Source of the DNA: Fodinibius sp051746985 | Lineage (GTDB): Bacteria > Bacteroidota > Rhodothermia > Balneolales > Balneolaceae | Reading direction: 5' to 3' | DNA length: 64,000 nucleotides | NCBI GenBank assembly: GCA_051746985.1 | Contig: JBNJFP010000013.1 | Location: 22,377-86,376, forward strand | Shown: positions 27,522 to 36,421 of the stretch, in pieces | Layout of the letters: each line of letters begins with the position of its first letter | Numbering within the stretch: position 1 is the first letter of the stretch | Notes under the pieces: generated by a model | Database searches by the model: none | The model's input: only the letters and a program-made list of their open reading frames with translations | Told to the model about the DNA's origin: nothing | Made by a program: the position numbers and the translations under genes

Positions 27522-29080
27522 CTATGGAAGAACGTAAATCCTATTCCAAATGCCGAGAGGATTATCATCAAATAGGGCAGCCAGTCTCCGAAACGGGTGT
27601 AAAATGTCTCAGATGTGAGTACAGGCACTTCGTAGTTAAAAGCCGTTGTTTTCCAGTAGGGTGTTTCCACTTCTACGGAGCCGTCGGGCGTGATAATGCC
27701 CGAGATCCCGTTATTGGCACTTCGCACGATCCAGCGGTCAAATTCGATGGCACGCAGGCGCGCGTAGGCAAAGTGCTGTGAGTGTCCGCTGGTATCGCCC
27801 CACCAGCCGTCGTTGGTGATGATGGTGAGGTAGCCTGAACCATTGCGGACGTAGTTGAGAATCCAGTTTGGGAACACCGAATCGTAACAAATGAGCGCTG
27901 GGGTTTCCGTACCGTTTACCGAAAACTGGTCGGCGGTATAACCTTTGCCGTAGCCCTGAATTTGGTTCCAGTCCACCCATCGAAAAACATCAATAGCGTT
28001 TAAAAAGTGGACAAAGGGAATGCGCTCAACGATGGGGACCAGGTTATGTTTTCGGTAGGCTTCCATTGGCATATCGGGATAAAATCCGAGCGCGGCATTA
28101 AACACCAGATGTGGTCCTCGTTCACTGGTGCGTGGCAGGGCAGGAACAGCATCCTCATAAAACTCAAAAAACGTAGCCCCTGTTATAAGGGTGGCTTCTT
28201 GTTCTTCGGCATAATTGTTCAGTTCTTTTTTAGTTTGATCAGAAAAGCTTCGGTAGCCATCAATATTGAGGATCTGGCTTTGCACGGCATTTTCTGGCCA
28301 GACGATGAGATTTGTTTCTTTGGTGATAACCGAGTCGGTGAGTGACAACAGGTGATCGTTGGCCTGTTGGGCCGACTCAAATCCGCCATTAGGTTCGTAG
28401 GAGTCGAAATTGGGTTGAACAACAACGACATCGTGGGTGCTTTCGGGCTCCGTATCGCTACCGAGGACAGAAATCAATATCGACCAGAGTGGGAATGCAA
28501 TGAGAACGGCAGCAGCGGCAAATTTTGTGGATGGTTTTGAGTTCTTTTGGTATTGATAAAATAGGGCAGTGGCGAAGATTACCCAAAAAGTGATGCCCCA
28601 GTATCCCGTAACAGAAATATATTGCACCAGTTGCGGTACATTTGCCCAGGCGTTGCCCACAGCAAGCCACGGCCAGGCCAGATCCCAGAGATGATGCAGG
28701 TATTCGTAGCTGAGCCAAAAGGCTGTTTGCAGTAAAGCGATTAGCCAGGGCCTCCATTGCATTCGCTGCACTTTATATTGGAGCATGATGGGGATAGTCA
28801 TAACGGCCGCGTTAGCTAAAATGGCCGCAACACCTCCCGCAACCGTGGCCATCACCAGCCAGTAGGTGGTAATGATGTTCCATATCAGGAAGGCGGGGTA
28901 AATCTTAAAGGCTGCTTCGCGGGCAGAACCGGACAGGTCCACGATGCGAAAGACGAGCAGGAAAGCCGGGAACACCAGAAAGGGTGCGGGTATGGGCGGG
29001 TAGCTGAGTCCCAGCAGCAATCCTGCTGTTAGTGATAATAACCATGAGTTGTTCCAGAAGTTTTGGATGCGTGGGTTCAT
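27503..29080 (-). CDS. lnt: Apolipoprotein N-acyltransferase
   Basis: A 525-residue inner-membrane enzyme that adds the third acyl chain to lipoproteins. Several N-terminal membrane helices (about 12-200) precede a nitrilase-like periplasmic domain. The catalytic triad is visible as Glu263 in IVWPENA, Lys344 in YRKHNLVPIVERIPF, and Cys398 in ALICYDSVFPNW. A C-terminal helix (about 500-520) anchors the domain. The ATG at 29080 overlaps the rsmI stop in ATGA form. The window's several lipoprotein candidates (SusD, GH16, PKD protein, plug) would be substrates. Confidence 0.95.
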   Translation of the reverse strand: MNPRIQNFWNNSWLLSLTAGLLLGLSYPPIPAPFLVFPAFLLVFRIVDLSGSAREAAFKIYPAFLIWNIITTYWLVMATVAGGVAAILANAAVMTIPIMLQYKVQRMQWRPWLIALLQTAFWLSYEYLHHLWDLAWPWLAVGNAWANVPQLVQYISVTGYWGITFWVIFATALFYQYQKNSKPSTKFAAAAVLIAFPLWSILISVLGSDTEPESTHDVVVVQPNFDSYEPNGGFESAQQANDHLLSLTDSVITKETNLIVWPENAVQSQILNIDGYRSFSDQTKKELNNYAEEQEATLITGATFFEFYEDAVPALPRTSERGPHLVFNAALGFYPDMPMEAYRKHNLVPIVERIPFVHFLNAIDVFRWVDWNQIQGYGKGYTADQFSVNGTETPALICYDSVFPNWILNYVRNGSGYLTIITNDGWWGDTSGHSQHFAYARLRAIEFDRWIVRSANNGISGIITPDGSVEVETPYWKTTAFNYEVPVLTSETFYTRFGDWLPYLMIILSAFGIGFTFFHRKKDSI

Positions 29081-29760
29081 TCGCTGTAATCTTTTGGGGC
29101 AATAATGACGACAATTTCTCCTTTAATTTCATCCCGCAGCTGAAACCTATCGTACACCGATTTGATGGTGCCGCGTACTACCTCTTCGAACTTTTTGGTG
29201 AGCTCGCGGCAGACCGCCATCATGCGCTGATCCCCCATATATTCGCGAAGTTCTTCCAACAGTTTTATCAACCGATGGGGACTTTCATATAGCACAATGC
29301 TGCGTTCTTCATTTACTAACTGCTTGAGCTGTTTTTGACGGCCTTTTTTAGCGGGTAGAAATCCTTCGAATAGATATTTGTCGCACGGTAATCCGCTGGC
29401 CACAAGCGCGGTGGTAGCGGCATCGGGACCGGGAATGACTGAAACCGAATGTCCGGCCTGGTGGGCGGCGCGTACGGCTAAAAACCCCGGATCGGAGATA
29501 CCCGGCATGCCAGCGTCAGAAATGATGGCCACATTTTGCCGTGCATCCAAAATATTGAGCAGATGCTCTACTTTTTGATGCTCGTTATGGGCGTGAAAGG
29601 CAAAGGTTTGGGCCTTAATCCCCAGCCGGTTGAGCAGTACACCGGAGGTGCGGGTATCTTCGCAGGCAATATAGGAAACGGAGTTAAGGGTTTGGATGGC
29701 GCGCTGGGAGATATCATCCAGGTTGCCAATGGGTGTTGCGACAATATAGAGGGTACTCAA
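29077..29760 (-). CDS. rsmI: 16S rRNA (cytidine-1402-2'-O)-methyltransferase
   Basis: A 227-residue tetrapyrrole-methylase-fold protein that 2'-O-methylates C1402 of 16S rRNA. Signatures are LYIVATPIGNLDDIS at the N-terminus, SDAGMPGISDPG, VIPGPDAATTALVASGLP, and IVLYESPHRLIKLL. The start is TTG at 29760, because the family's first strand begins only three residues later and no ATG or GTG is close. It is translationally coupled to lnt by a 4-bp overlap. Confidence 0.95.
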   Translation of the reverse strand: MSTLYIVATPIGNLDDISQRAIQTLNSVSYIACEDTRTSGVLLNRLGIKAQTFAFHAHNEHQKVEHLLNILDARQNVAIISDAGMPGISDPGFLAVRAAHQAGHSVSVIPGPDAATTALVASGLPCDKYLFEGFLPAKKGRQKQLKQLVNEERSIVLYESPHRLIKLLEELREYMGDQRMMAVCRELTKKFEEVVRGTIKSVYDRFQLRDEIKGEIVVIIAPKDYSE

Positions 29761-29969
29761 CGGCGGATCAGGTTTTACGGTTTTGCGGTTTAAAATCCGA
29801 ATGAAAGTAACAAAAACTTATGAACTATATCGACCTATGTATAAATGGAAGGGCTGAACTTTAGGTGCAAAAAGGCTATACTTAGCTGCGTTGAAAAGTG
29901 AATGATTTTATCAGGTTTAGCTGTTGTGTATCTTTCGCAGAATTTATTAAAACTATTAAGAAGAAAACT

Positions 29970-30356
29970 ATGGCAGATTTTACTCCATCAGGTATTAATC
30001 ATATTACGATTCGGGTGAACGATATTGAGCGGGCAGAAGAGTTTTATGGTGATGTATTGGGATTTGAGCTCATCCGTAAAATGGGTAAAAGTATGGCAGT
30101 TTATAAAGTTGGTAATGAGGATACGCTGGTTATTGTTGAGGCGGAAACGAGCTATGATCCGGAATCCCGCGACTATCGGGTGGATCATTTTGGATTTTAC
30201 CTGGACTCGGAAGAGCAGGTGGATGAAATGGCTGAATATTTCCGTGATAAGGAGGTTTCTATCCTTAGTGGACCGGCCAATCGTAAGCGGGGTCGTTTTC
30301 TATTTGTATCAGATCCGGATGGAAATATGCTGGAGTTTTTCTACGAGGAGGAATGA
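29970..30356 (+). CDS. VOC / glyoxalase-family protein
   Basis: A 128-residue metal-binding-type fold with two beta-alpha-beta-beta-beta modules. It starts INHITIRVNDIERAEEFYGDVLGFELIRKMGKSMAVYKVG, and the second module is RVDHFGFYLDSEEQVDEMAEYF through FVSDPDGNMLEFFYEE. His and Glu at the usual metal positions are present (HIT, DHFGF, LEFF). VOC members include glyoxalase I, dioxygenases and resistance proteins, and the substrate cannot be told. A GTG at 29898 would add 24 residues unlike the family; ATG 29970 gives a normal length. Confidence 0.85.
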   Translation: MADFTPSGINHITIRVNDIERAEEFYGDVLGFELIRKMGKSMAVYKVGNEDTLVIVEAETSYDPESRDYRVDHFGFYLDSEEQVDEMAEYFRDKEVSILSGPANRKRGRFLFVSDPDGNMLEFFYEEE

Positions 30357-30416
30357 CGAATAATTTGCGGATGTCAGCGTTAAAATATTGAAAAGCTGAC
30401 ACTCTGAATCTTTCTG

Positions 30417-30447
30417 TTTGCCGGAAAATAGAACTTCCGTAACTTTG
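30417..30447 (+). promoter_or_regulatory. Bacteroidota-type promoter for grpE-dnaJ
   Basis: TTTG at 30417-30420 is followed after exactly 19 nt by TAACTTTG at 30440-30447, a full match to the TTTG-N19-TAnnTTTG consensus. Transcription would start near 30453, about 90 nt before the grpE ATG. A small inverted repeat, GTCAGC/GCTGAC (30373-30378 and 30395-30400), lies upstream. No CIRCE element was seen. Confidence 0.7.
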
Positions 30448-30541
30448 TCAGCAGATATAGACCTATTGAGTGGTGGCATGTTATTTGCATATTTGCACCC
30501 TAAAGAATCAACATAGAATTTAATCGATAAGTTAGTATTAC

Positions 30542-31153
30542 ATGAGCGAATCAAAAGAAAAGGTAACTGAAGAACAAGCAGCCGAGGAGCAACCACAGAA
30601 CGAGCAGTCGGCTGAGCAAGAACATAATGCTGAGGAGCTGTATGCTCAGTATGAGGATTTTGATGAGGATGATTTGCGTAATTTGTTAGTGGCGCGTGAT
30701 CAGGAAGTGCAGGAGCTGGAGCAGCAATTGACTGAAGCGAAGGATAATCACTTACGCAAGGCGGCTGAGCTGGAAAATTATCGCAAGCGCGTGCAGCGTG
30801 AACGTTCACAGGTTTACGAGACGGCCAAAGCCAATGCGCTGGAGGATTTCCTCGAAATTAATGACGATTTGCAGCGCACACTAAAAGCGGCCGAAGAGTT
30901 GGACGTTAATGATACGCTAATGGATGGCGTTACTTTGGTAGCCAATAAGTTTAAAGAGGTGCTCGGTAAATATGGTGTGGAACGTATTGACCAAGAGGGG
31001 GTTCCCTTTAACGTCGATTTGCATGACGCCATGATGCGCCAGAAGCCCAAAGATGACAGTGTTGGCAGTGATGTTGTTCTTAATGTTGTGGAAAGCGGCT
31101 ATCGGATGGGTGATAAGACCATCCGCCACGCAAAAGTAATTGTAAGCGAATAG
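30542..31153 (+). CDS. grpE: Nucleotide exchange factor GrpE
   Basis: A 203-residue cochaperone that releases ADP from DnaK. An acidic, Glu/Gln-rich disordered N-terminus (about 1-55) leads into a long coiled coil (LVARDQEVQELEQQLTEAKDNHLRKAAELENYRKRVQRER) and a C-terminal beta domain (VLNVVESGYRMGDKTIRHAKVIVSE). The family signature around NPDLHDAM appears here as NVDLHDAMMRQ. dnaJ follows 30 bp downstream, and dnaK and hrcA are not in the window. Confidence 0.96.
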   Translation: MSESKEKVTEEQAAEEQPQNEQSAEQEHNAEELYAQYEDFDEDDLRNLLVARDQEVQELEQQLTEAKDNHLRKAAELENYRKRVQRERSQVYETAKANALEDFLEINDDLQRTLKAAEELDVNDTLMDGVTLVANKFKEVLGKYGVERIDQEGVPFNVDLHDAMMRQKPKDDSVGSDVVLNVVESGYRMGDKTIRHAKVIVSE

Positions 31154-31183
31154 AATTTTTAAGGTTAGTTCAGTTTTTAATAC

Positions 31184-32338
31184 ATGTCTAAACGAGACTA
31201 CTACGAAGTACTCGGCGTCAATAAAGACGCATCCGAAAGTGAAATAAAAAAAGCCTACCGTAAGAAGGCGATGAAGTTTCATCCGGATCGGAATACGGAT
31301 GACCCCAATGCAGAACAAAAGTTTAAAGAAGCTTCGGAAGCCTACGAGGTGTTAAGTGATGATCAAAAACGTCAGCGGTACGACCAGTTTGGCCATCGCG
31401 GAGTAAACGGCGGTGCTGGATTTGGCGGTGGCGCTGGATTTGAAGACATCGGCTTTGAGGATATTTTTAGTCGGTTCAGTGATATTTTTGGGGGCGATTT
31501 TGCTGGAGGTCGTGGTCGATCGCGCGGCCGCCGTTCCTCTGGTCAGCCTGGATCGGATATGAAGTTGCGTATTGATCTTTCGCTCGAAGAGATTGCTTTT
31601 GGCACCGAGAAAAAGCTAAAAGTGAAGAAGTATATCAAGTGTGACGAGTGTAACGGTACCGGTGCCGAAACGGAGGAAGATTTTGAGATGTGTGGCACAT
31701 GTAGTGGTACCGGTGAAGTGCGGCAGGTTCGCAAAACCATGCTGGGACAGATGGTGAACGTACAGCCGTGCCCCGATTGTAATGGCGAAGGTCGTAAAAT
31801 TCGCAACAAGTGTTCCAAATGTCATGGCGAAGGACGTTATCGTGGTGAGGAAACCGTCAAGGTAAATGTGCCGTCTGGAGTTTCGGAAGGAAACTATATT
31901 ACGCTGCGCGGCAAAGGTAATGCCGGCGTTCGTGGTGGTGAGGCCGGTTCGCTTGTGGTGCTGATCGAAGAAAAAGAACATGAGCATTTTGAACGCGATG
32001 GCAATGATATCTATTACGATCTGGTGCTAAGCGTACCCGATGCTATTTTGGGAACAGAAGTTAAAGTTCCCACCCTCAAGGGTCAGGCTAAAATTAAGAT
32101 TGAAGCGGGTACTCAGCCCGGCCGGCTACTCAGAATGAAAGAGAAGGGCATCCATGGTCTAAACCGTTCAGGCATTGGAGATCAATTTGTACGCGTGAAT
32201 GTGTATATCCCGAAAGATCTTTCTGATGAGGAACGTGATCATATTCAAGCATTACGTGGACAAGATCACTTTAAAGCCTCAAACAAAGAAGATGACGGCA
32301 AGGGATTCTTCTCAAAGATTAAAGACGTATTTACGTAA
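31184..32338 (+). CDS. dnaJ: Chaperone protein DnaJ
   Basis: A 384-residue class I J-protein. The J domain (about 4-68) has His-Pro-Asp at 33-35. A Gly/Phe-rich linker follows (GGAGFGGGAGFEDIGFEDIF). Then come four zinc-finger repeats, CDECNGTG, CGTCSGTG, CPDCNGEG and CSKCHGEG (about 148-215), and the beta-sandwich substrate domains with the C-terminal dimerisation region. It stimulates the DnaK ATPase and delivers unfolded clients. The unit ends at a strong terminator. Confidence 0.97.
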   Translation: MSKRDYYEVLGVNKDASESEIKKAYRKKAMKFHPDRNTDDPNAEQKFKEASEAYEVLSDDQKRQRYDQFGHRGVNGGAGFGGGAGFEDIGFEDIFSRFSDIFGGDFAGGRGRSRGRRSSGQPGSDMKLRIDLSLEEIAFGTEKKLKVKKYIKCDECNGTGAETEEDFEMCGTCSGTGEVRQVRKTMLGQMVNVQPCPDCNGEGRKIRNKCSKCHGEGRYRGEETVKVNVPSGVSEGNYITLRGKGNAGVRGGEAGSLVVLIEEKEHEHFERDGNDIYYDLVLSVPDAILGTEVKVPTLKGQAKIKIEAGTQPGRLLRMKEKGIHGLNRSGIGDQFVRVNVYIPKDLSDEERDHIQALRGQDHFKASNKEDDGKGFFSKIKDVFT

Positions 32339-32370
32339 TAGAAGTTAGTAGAAATATTTGAGGTTCGAGT

Positions 32371-32409
32371 AGCAGTGATACGGCGCGCAGTATCACTGCT
32401 TTTTATTTT
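32371..32409 (+). terminator. Intrinsic terminator after dnaJ
   Basis: AGCAGTGATAC (32371-32381) and GTATCACTGCT (32390-32400) form an 11-bp perfect stem with an 8-nt loop, followed by TTTTTATTTT. A weaker GC hairpin and another T-rich run follow at about 32419-32445, just before the convergent ATP-grasp gene. Confidence 0.9.
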
Positions 32410-32446
32410 GTATATCTGGTCACGCTGCTTTGCGCCGTGATCTTTT

Positions 32447-33340
32447 CTATTTTTTATTTTGAGAAGAGAGCTTTTTTGTCATCCATGAATCAAAAACCTT
32501 TGCAAAACGTTTGGGGGATTCCGGATCCATATTGAAATAGAGAGAGGGCTCGATGAGTTCCAGTTCCATTAGAGCAAAGGTGTTATCTTTCGTACGGACG
32601 TAATCGGCGCGGGTGTAAAGCGGTTCCGGTTGAATCATATCGCGCATTTGCCGGGATGTTTTTAAAAGCTGATCTTCCGGGTCAACTAACGATAACCTAC
32701 CGCCGTGTTCTTCCTGAACGCGAAAGTCATCAGTTTTGGGCGTTTTCAGGATGGTATGACTGTAAGTATCCCCAAAAAAGAACACCGAAAATTCTCCCTC
32801 AGCTGTTATGTTTTCCATGAACGGTTGAACTAAAAAGTGCCGATTGTGAAAAGTAGATTCCAGTTCTTCCACAAATACCGAATAGTTGGATTGGTGAATC
32901 CGAAACGTATCATCGGCCCCGGCGCTGATGGTTGGTTTCAGAACAATTTCTTGTGTGTGCAGCTCTTCGAAAATAGTTGGAAATAGCTTACGACTAAAAG
33001 TATCAAACCAGCGGCTGGGGACAATCTCGATGCCCTGTGATTCCAAATCCCGAAGATAGGTTTTCTCTATATTCCATTTGACGATTTCGAGCGAATTTTC
33101 GAGCAGGGCACTTGACTCCTCAATTTCTTTCAGAACACTCAAAAAAGCCTGCGGATCGGTTTGATAATCCCACGGACTTCGGATGATCACCGCTTCGTAG
33201 TCGTCCCAGTTGACGTCTTTATTTCGCCAAGAAACTTCCTCGACCTGCCAGTCCAGCTGGTTTAAGGGGGTAAAAAGTAGATGGTCATACACTTCGAAAT
33301 CATCGAGGTTATCCATCGACAGAAAAGCACAACGTTTCAT
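32447..33340 (-). CDS. ATP-grasp family protein
   Basis: A 297-residue protein resembling the RimK/glutathione-synthase branch of ATP-grasp ligases. A preATP-grasp Rossmann-like part (about 1-95) contains YEAVIIRSPWDYQ. The ATP-grasp domain follows with KWNIEKTYLRDLESQGIEIVPS, the phosphate-loop lysine region EIVLKPTISAGADDTFRI, and the C-terminal acidic metal site FALMELELIEPSLYFN. Such enzymes join a carboxylate to an amine or thiol with ATP hydrolysis. Related orphan proteins include DcsG-like ligases. No partner gene is adjacent, so the substrate is unknown. The start is ATG 33340. Confidence 0.8.
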   Translation of the reverse strand: MKRCAFLSMDNLDDFEVYDHLLFTPLNQLDWQVEEVSWRNKDVNWDDYEAVIIRSPWDYQTDPQAFLSVLKEIEESSALLENSLEIVKWNIEKTYLRDLESQGIEIVPSRWFDTFSRKLFPTIFEELHTQEIVLKPTISAGADDTFRIHQSNYSVFVEELESTFHNRHFLVQPFMENITAEGEFSVFFFGDTYSHTILKTPKTDDFRVQEEHGGRLSLVDPEDQLLKTSRQMRDMIQPEPLYTRADYVRTKDNTFALMELELIEPSLYFNMDPESPKRFAKVFDSWMTKKLSSQNKK

Positions 33341-33711
33341 TATTGAGCAAATACAAAGTTGAAATTTGAATTGCGCTAAAGATACGATTCCGAATGTAGA
33401 GCCCCAAGCAGACTATGGCACCTGCATAAATTCCAAGATGGTTTTGTCCCCATTAGAAAAAAAAATTTCCAATTACGTCAAGTCGGAAGGAAGATTATCC
33501 GGTCAGGCAGTGTTTGTTTTCCGGATCAAATTTAACGATAATTGAAAACGCTATGAAAAACCCTAACCTGTATAGATTCTTCATGAGTCATTTCGAATTA
33601 TTGGTTTTAAGGGAGGTTGGTTGTAGAGAACGGATTTATCTTCCTGTTTGCTTTCATGACTCTGGGGTAAGGTTCCACTGTCTGATACTTAAAAAAGTGA
33701 TTACGGGGTAA
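33341..33711. other. Intergenic region (371 bp) before the antiporter
   Basis: Divergent region between the ATP-grasp gene and the antiporter. I see a run of nine A residues near 33459-33467 and a weak ATCCGG/CCGGAT pair near 33497-33526, but no promoter matching the TTTG/TAnnTTTG pattern and no convincing gene. A 65-codon open frame (33514-33711) has no recognisable content. Confidence 0.5.
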
Positions 33712-35730
33712 ATGTCAGATGCGATAGACCATATTAAGGAGCTGCCCATTGAGGATCCTATCCTTATCTTTGCCATTGCTGTTCTCATTTTCCTTATTGC
33801 ACCGCTACTGCTGCGCCGTTTTAAAGTTCCGGGGATAATCGGCATTCTCCTGATGGGGACATTGATCGGGCCGAACGGCCTGGAAGTACTGCAACTTGAT
33901 GCAACCATAATCTTGCTTGGAACCGTCGGAATCAACTATCTCATGTTCATTGCGGGGCTCGAGATTGATGTAAACGATTTTCTTGAATCTCCCGAAAGAA
34001 GTGTTACCTATGGGATGTTTTCCTTTGCATTTCCCTTTTCCCTGGGGACGATCGTGGGCGTGACCGTCCTTAACTTTGCCCTCCCCACAGCTATGTTATT
34101 TGCAGCCGTATTTGCTTCGCACACCCTGCTGGCACTGCCTATCATAGACAAGTTAGGCCTCGGATCAAACAGCGCTATTGCGACAACGATCAGTGGTACA
34201 ATCCTGACAGATACGTTGGCACTGCTTGTTCTCGGCGGTGTGACCCAATCTATTAATGGATCGGCTGGTTGGTCTTTCTGGATACAGTTTGTGATTGGAG
34301 TAGCTGTGTTGTTTGCAGGTATCTGGTTGCTCGTTCCACGGCTTGGCCGCTGGTACTTTCGTAACGTGCAAGAGGAAAGATACTTTGAGTTTCTCTTCGT
34401 CATGTCGGTGCTGTTCGTGTGTGCATTTCTCGGGGAAGTTGCAGGCATGGAAGCCATCATTGGTTCATTCTTGGCTGGATTGGCACTTAATCGCTTAATT
34501 CCTGCGACCAGTACGCTCATGAGTCAGATCGAGTTTGTGGGGAACGCGCTCTTTATTCCATTCTTCCTGTTGTGGGTGGGAATGCTCGTTGACCCAGTAG
34601 TATTTGTAAGCGGATGGGAGGTCTGGATGATTGCCGGAGTTATTATCGGGGTAATGTTTATTACAAAATACCTTGCGGCGTGGATCTCGGGATACTTCTT
34701 TGATTTCTCCCGAACGGAGCAGCTGACAATGTTTGCTCTCTCAACGGGACAGGCGGCAGCCACACTTGCTATTACATTGGTTGGATACGAACTCGAGCTT
34801 TTCAGTCAAACGATCGTCAACGGCGTTATCTTAATGATTCTCATTGTCGGAGTTGTAAGCCCGTATCTTACGGACCTGTTCGGGCGTTCTCTCGTTGAAA
34901 TTGAAGACAAGGAGGAGTACGAACCCGGAGAGGCTCCCGAACGGATCCTGTTGCCCATCACGGAAGATTATTCGGAGACTATCGAACGGGTACTCGATTT
35001 TGCGGTAACGCTCCATGGAAAGGAAAGTGAAGAACCCATCTATGCCCTCAAGGTTGTCCAACGTCGTGGGGAGAAAACCCCGAAAAAAGCTGTCGCCGAT
35101 GCGGAAAAAATGCTGGGCGAAGCGGCCGAATATATTGGTGGTGTAGACATCCCGCTTGAATCGCTTACCCGTGTCGAATTCAATACCGTATCCGGTATCG
35201 TCAAGGCGATTGATGATAATCGAATTACATCTGTGGTCCTCCCACGGGAAAGCCAATCCGGGTTCGGCAGACAAGTTTTCGGAAGCCGGATTGAACAATT
35301 GCTCGATAAAACCAAACTTGAGCTTCTGGTTACTGATTTTGATGAGCCGGTGAACACCGCAGAACGGCTCGTCGTTATTATGCCGGGACGTGTTGCTGCA
35401 AATCCCGGGTTTTTGGACAGCGTACAGACTGTTAAAAAATTGGCAACGGAACTTGGAATCTCTGTTACCGGGCTTCTCGTTAAGGGAGATGAAGAACGGT
35501 ACAGGCAGTTAATTGATCTCGTTGAACCGGAAATGTCGTTCGAGCTTGAAACGGTTTCAAACTGGAATAAAGTGTATCAGGATGATTTCATCCAATCAAC
35601 GGATCTGGTTGTTGCCTTGAGCCCCCGGGAAAATAGCCGGGGATGGGAATCCCATCTTAAATCTCTTCCAAGACGGTTAACGCAAACGGAAGCATCTAAT
35701 CAGGTCGTGATTTATCTCGCAGAGGATTAA
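33712..35730 (+). CDS. CPA2-type cation:proton antiporter with UspA-like C-terminal region
   Basis: A 672-residue membrane protein. About twelve hydrophobic segments (residues about 18-390) form a Na+/H+ exchanger (Kef/CPA2) domain with motifs such as GILLMGTLIGPNGLEVL and a FLFVMSVLFVCAFLGEVAGMEAIIGSFLAGLALNRLIP segment. The cytosolic tail (about 410-670) looks like two tandem universal-stress-protein-like domains (ERILLPITEDYSETIERVLDFAV, then ERLVVIMPGRVAANPGFLDSV). It should exchange Na+ or K+ for protons, with the tail likely regulatory. Its codons appear richer in C-ending forms than those of the neighbours (visual impression only). ATG 33712 follows a GGGG-containing purine stretch. 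Confidence 0.88.
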   Translation: MSDAIDHIKELPIEDPILIFAIAVLIFLIAPLLLRRFKVPGIIGILLMGTLIGPNGLEVLQLDATIILLGTVGINYLMFIAGLEIDVNDFLESPERSVTYGMFSFAFPFSLGTIVGVTVLNFALPTAMLFAAVFASHTLLALPIIDKLGLGSNSAIATTISGTILTDTLALLVLGGVTQSINGSAGWSFWIQFVIGVAVLFAGIWLLVPRLGRWYFRNVQEERYFEFLFVMSVLFVCAFLGEVAGMEAIIGSFLAGLALNRLIPATSTLMSQIEFVGNALFIPFFLLWVGMLVDPVVFVSGWEVWMIAGVIIGVMFITKYLAAWISGYFFDFSRTEQLTMFALSTGQAAATLAITLVGYELELFSQTIVNGVILMILIVGVVSPYLTDLFGRSLVEIEDKEEYEPGEAPERILLPITEDYSETIERVLDFAVTLHGKESEEPIYALKVVQRRGEKTPKKAVADAEKMLGEAAEYIGGVDIPLESLTRVEFNTVSGIVKAIDDNRITSVVLPRESQSGFGRQVFGSRIEQLLDKTKLELLVTDFDEPVNTAERLVVIMPGRVAANPGFLDSVQTVKKLATELGISVTGLLVKGDEERYRQLIDLVEPEMSFELETVSNWNKVYQDDFIQSTDLVVALSPRENSRGWESHLKSLPRRLTQTEASNQVVIYLAED

Positions 35731-35794
35731 CTCCAATGAACCTGAACTGTTTTCGTTTACAAACGGAATTCCAAGAGAAAATCTTGTGATTTCA

Positions 35795-36415
35795 TCATTT
35801 GATTTTACCGGCTTCAACAAATAGAAATTTCCAATAGCCCCAGTTCCAGCTATCGGAGGCGGCTAGTTCAAAATCGGTTTCGTGCACTATTTCTTGCAGT
35901 TCGGAAAGCGAGCGGGTATCAATATATTCTGAGCTTAAACAGCGGATAAATTGATCGATAATTCTAAAAAATCCTTCCCGATTCCAATCCAGCAGATAGA
36001 GTTTTCCACCGGGTTTGAGGATCGTATAAAATTGGTTTAGAATCTGCTGCTGTTCTTCTTAAAAATGAAAAGAGTTCAGGCTAATTATAGTTTTAAAATA
36101 ATTTACCGGGTGTGACAGGTGTTGAACTTTTTCGTTGGTAAAACGAATTTTTTCATGTTTAGAAAAGCGACGCCGTGCAATCGCGAGCATCCGGTCCGAG
36201 GGATCGTTAAGACAAAATTCATCAAACGAATAGCTTTGTTCCAGCATCTGTTGGGCCAGTAGTCCGGTTCCGCTGCTTACATCCAGTATTTTGTCTGAAC
36301 TATTAACTTCGATGTGTTCCAGCAGTGCCCGATGCGTGTGTCTTAGATATTTTTCCCACTTGTCTTCATACCTTTGCGTAGTGCGATTGTACAATTTAAT
36401 CGTCGAATCAGTCAA
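35795..36415 (-). pseudogene. SAM-dependent methyltransferase interrupted by an in-frame TAA
   Basis: The frame from TTG 36415 encodes a class I methyltransferase start (YEDKWEKYLRHTHRALLEHI, then motif I ILDVSSGTGLLAQQML) and stops at TAA 36061-36059 after NSFHF. Reading on in the same frame gives 88 more codons to TGA 35797-35795. They translate into a normal continuation (EEQQQILNQFYTILKPGGKLYLLDWNREG... ending VEAGKIK) with the LKPGGKLYLLDW strand-5 region expected of the family. Intact, it would be about 206 residues. One nonsense base change or a sequencing error explains this. It starts 6 bp after the metal-ATPase stop, as in an operon. Confidence 0.82.
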
Positions 36416-36421
36416 GGTAAT

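Noticed and set aside
30357..30541. CIRCE/HrcA operator before grpE
   Set aside because: The 9-bp CIRCE arms are absent; only a short GTCAGC/GCTGAC pair is present.
33514..33711. 65-codon open frame upstream of the antiporter
   Set aside because: No motif or credible leader; its codons do not look like those of neighbouring genes.
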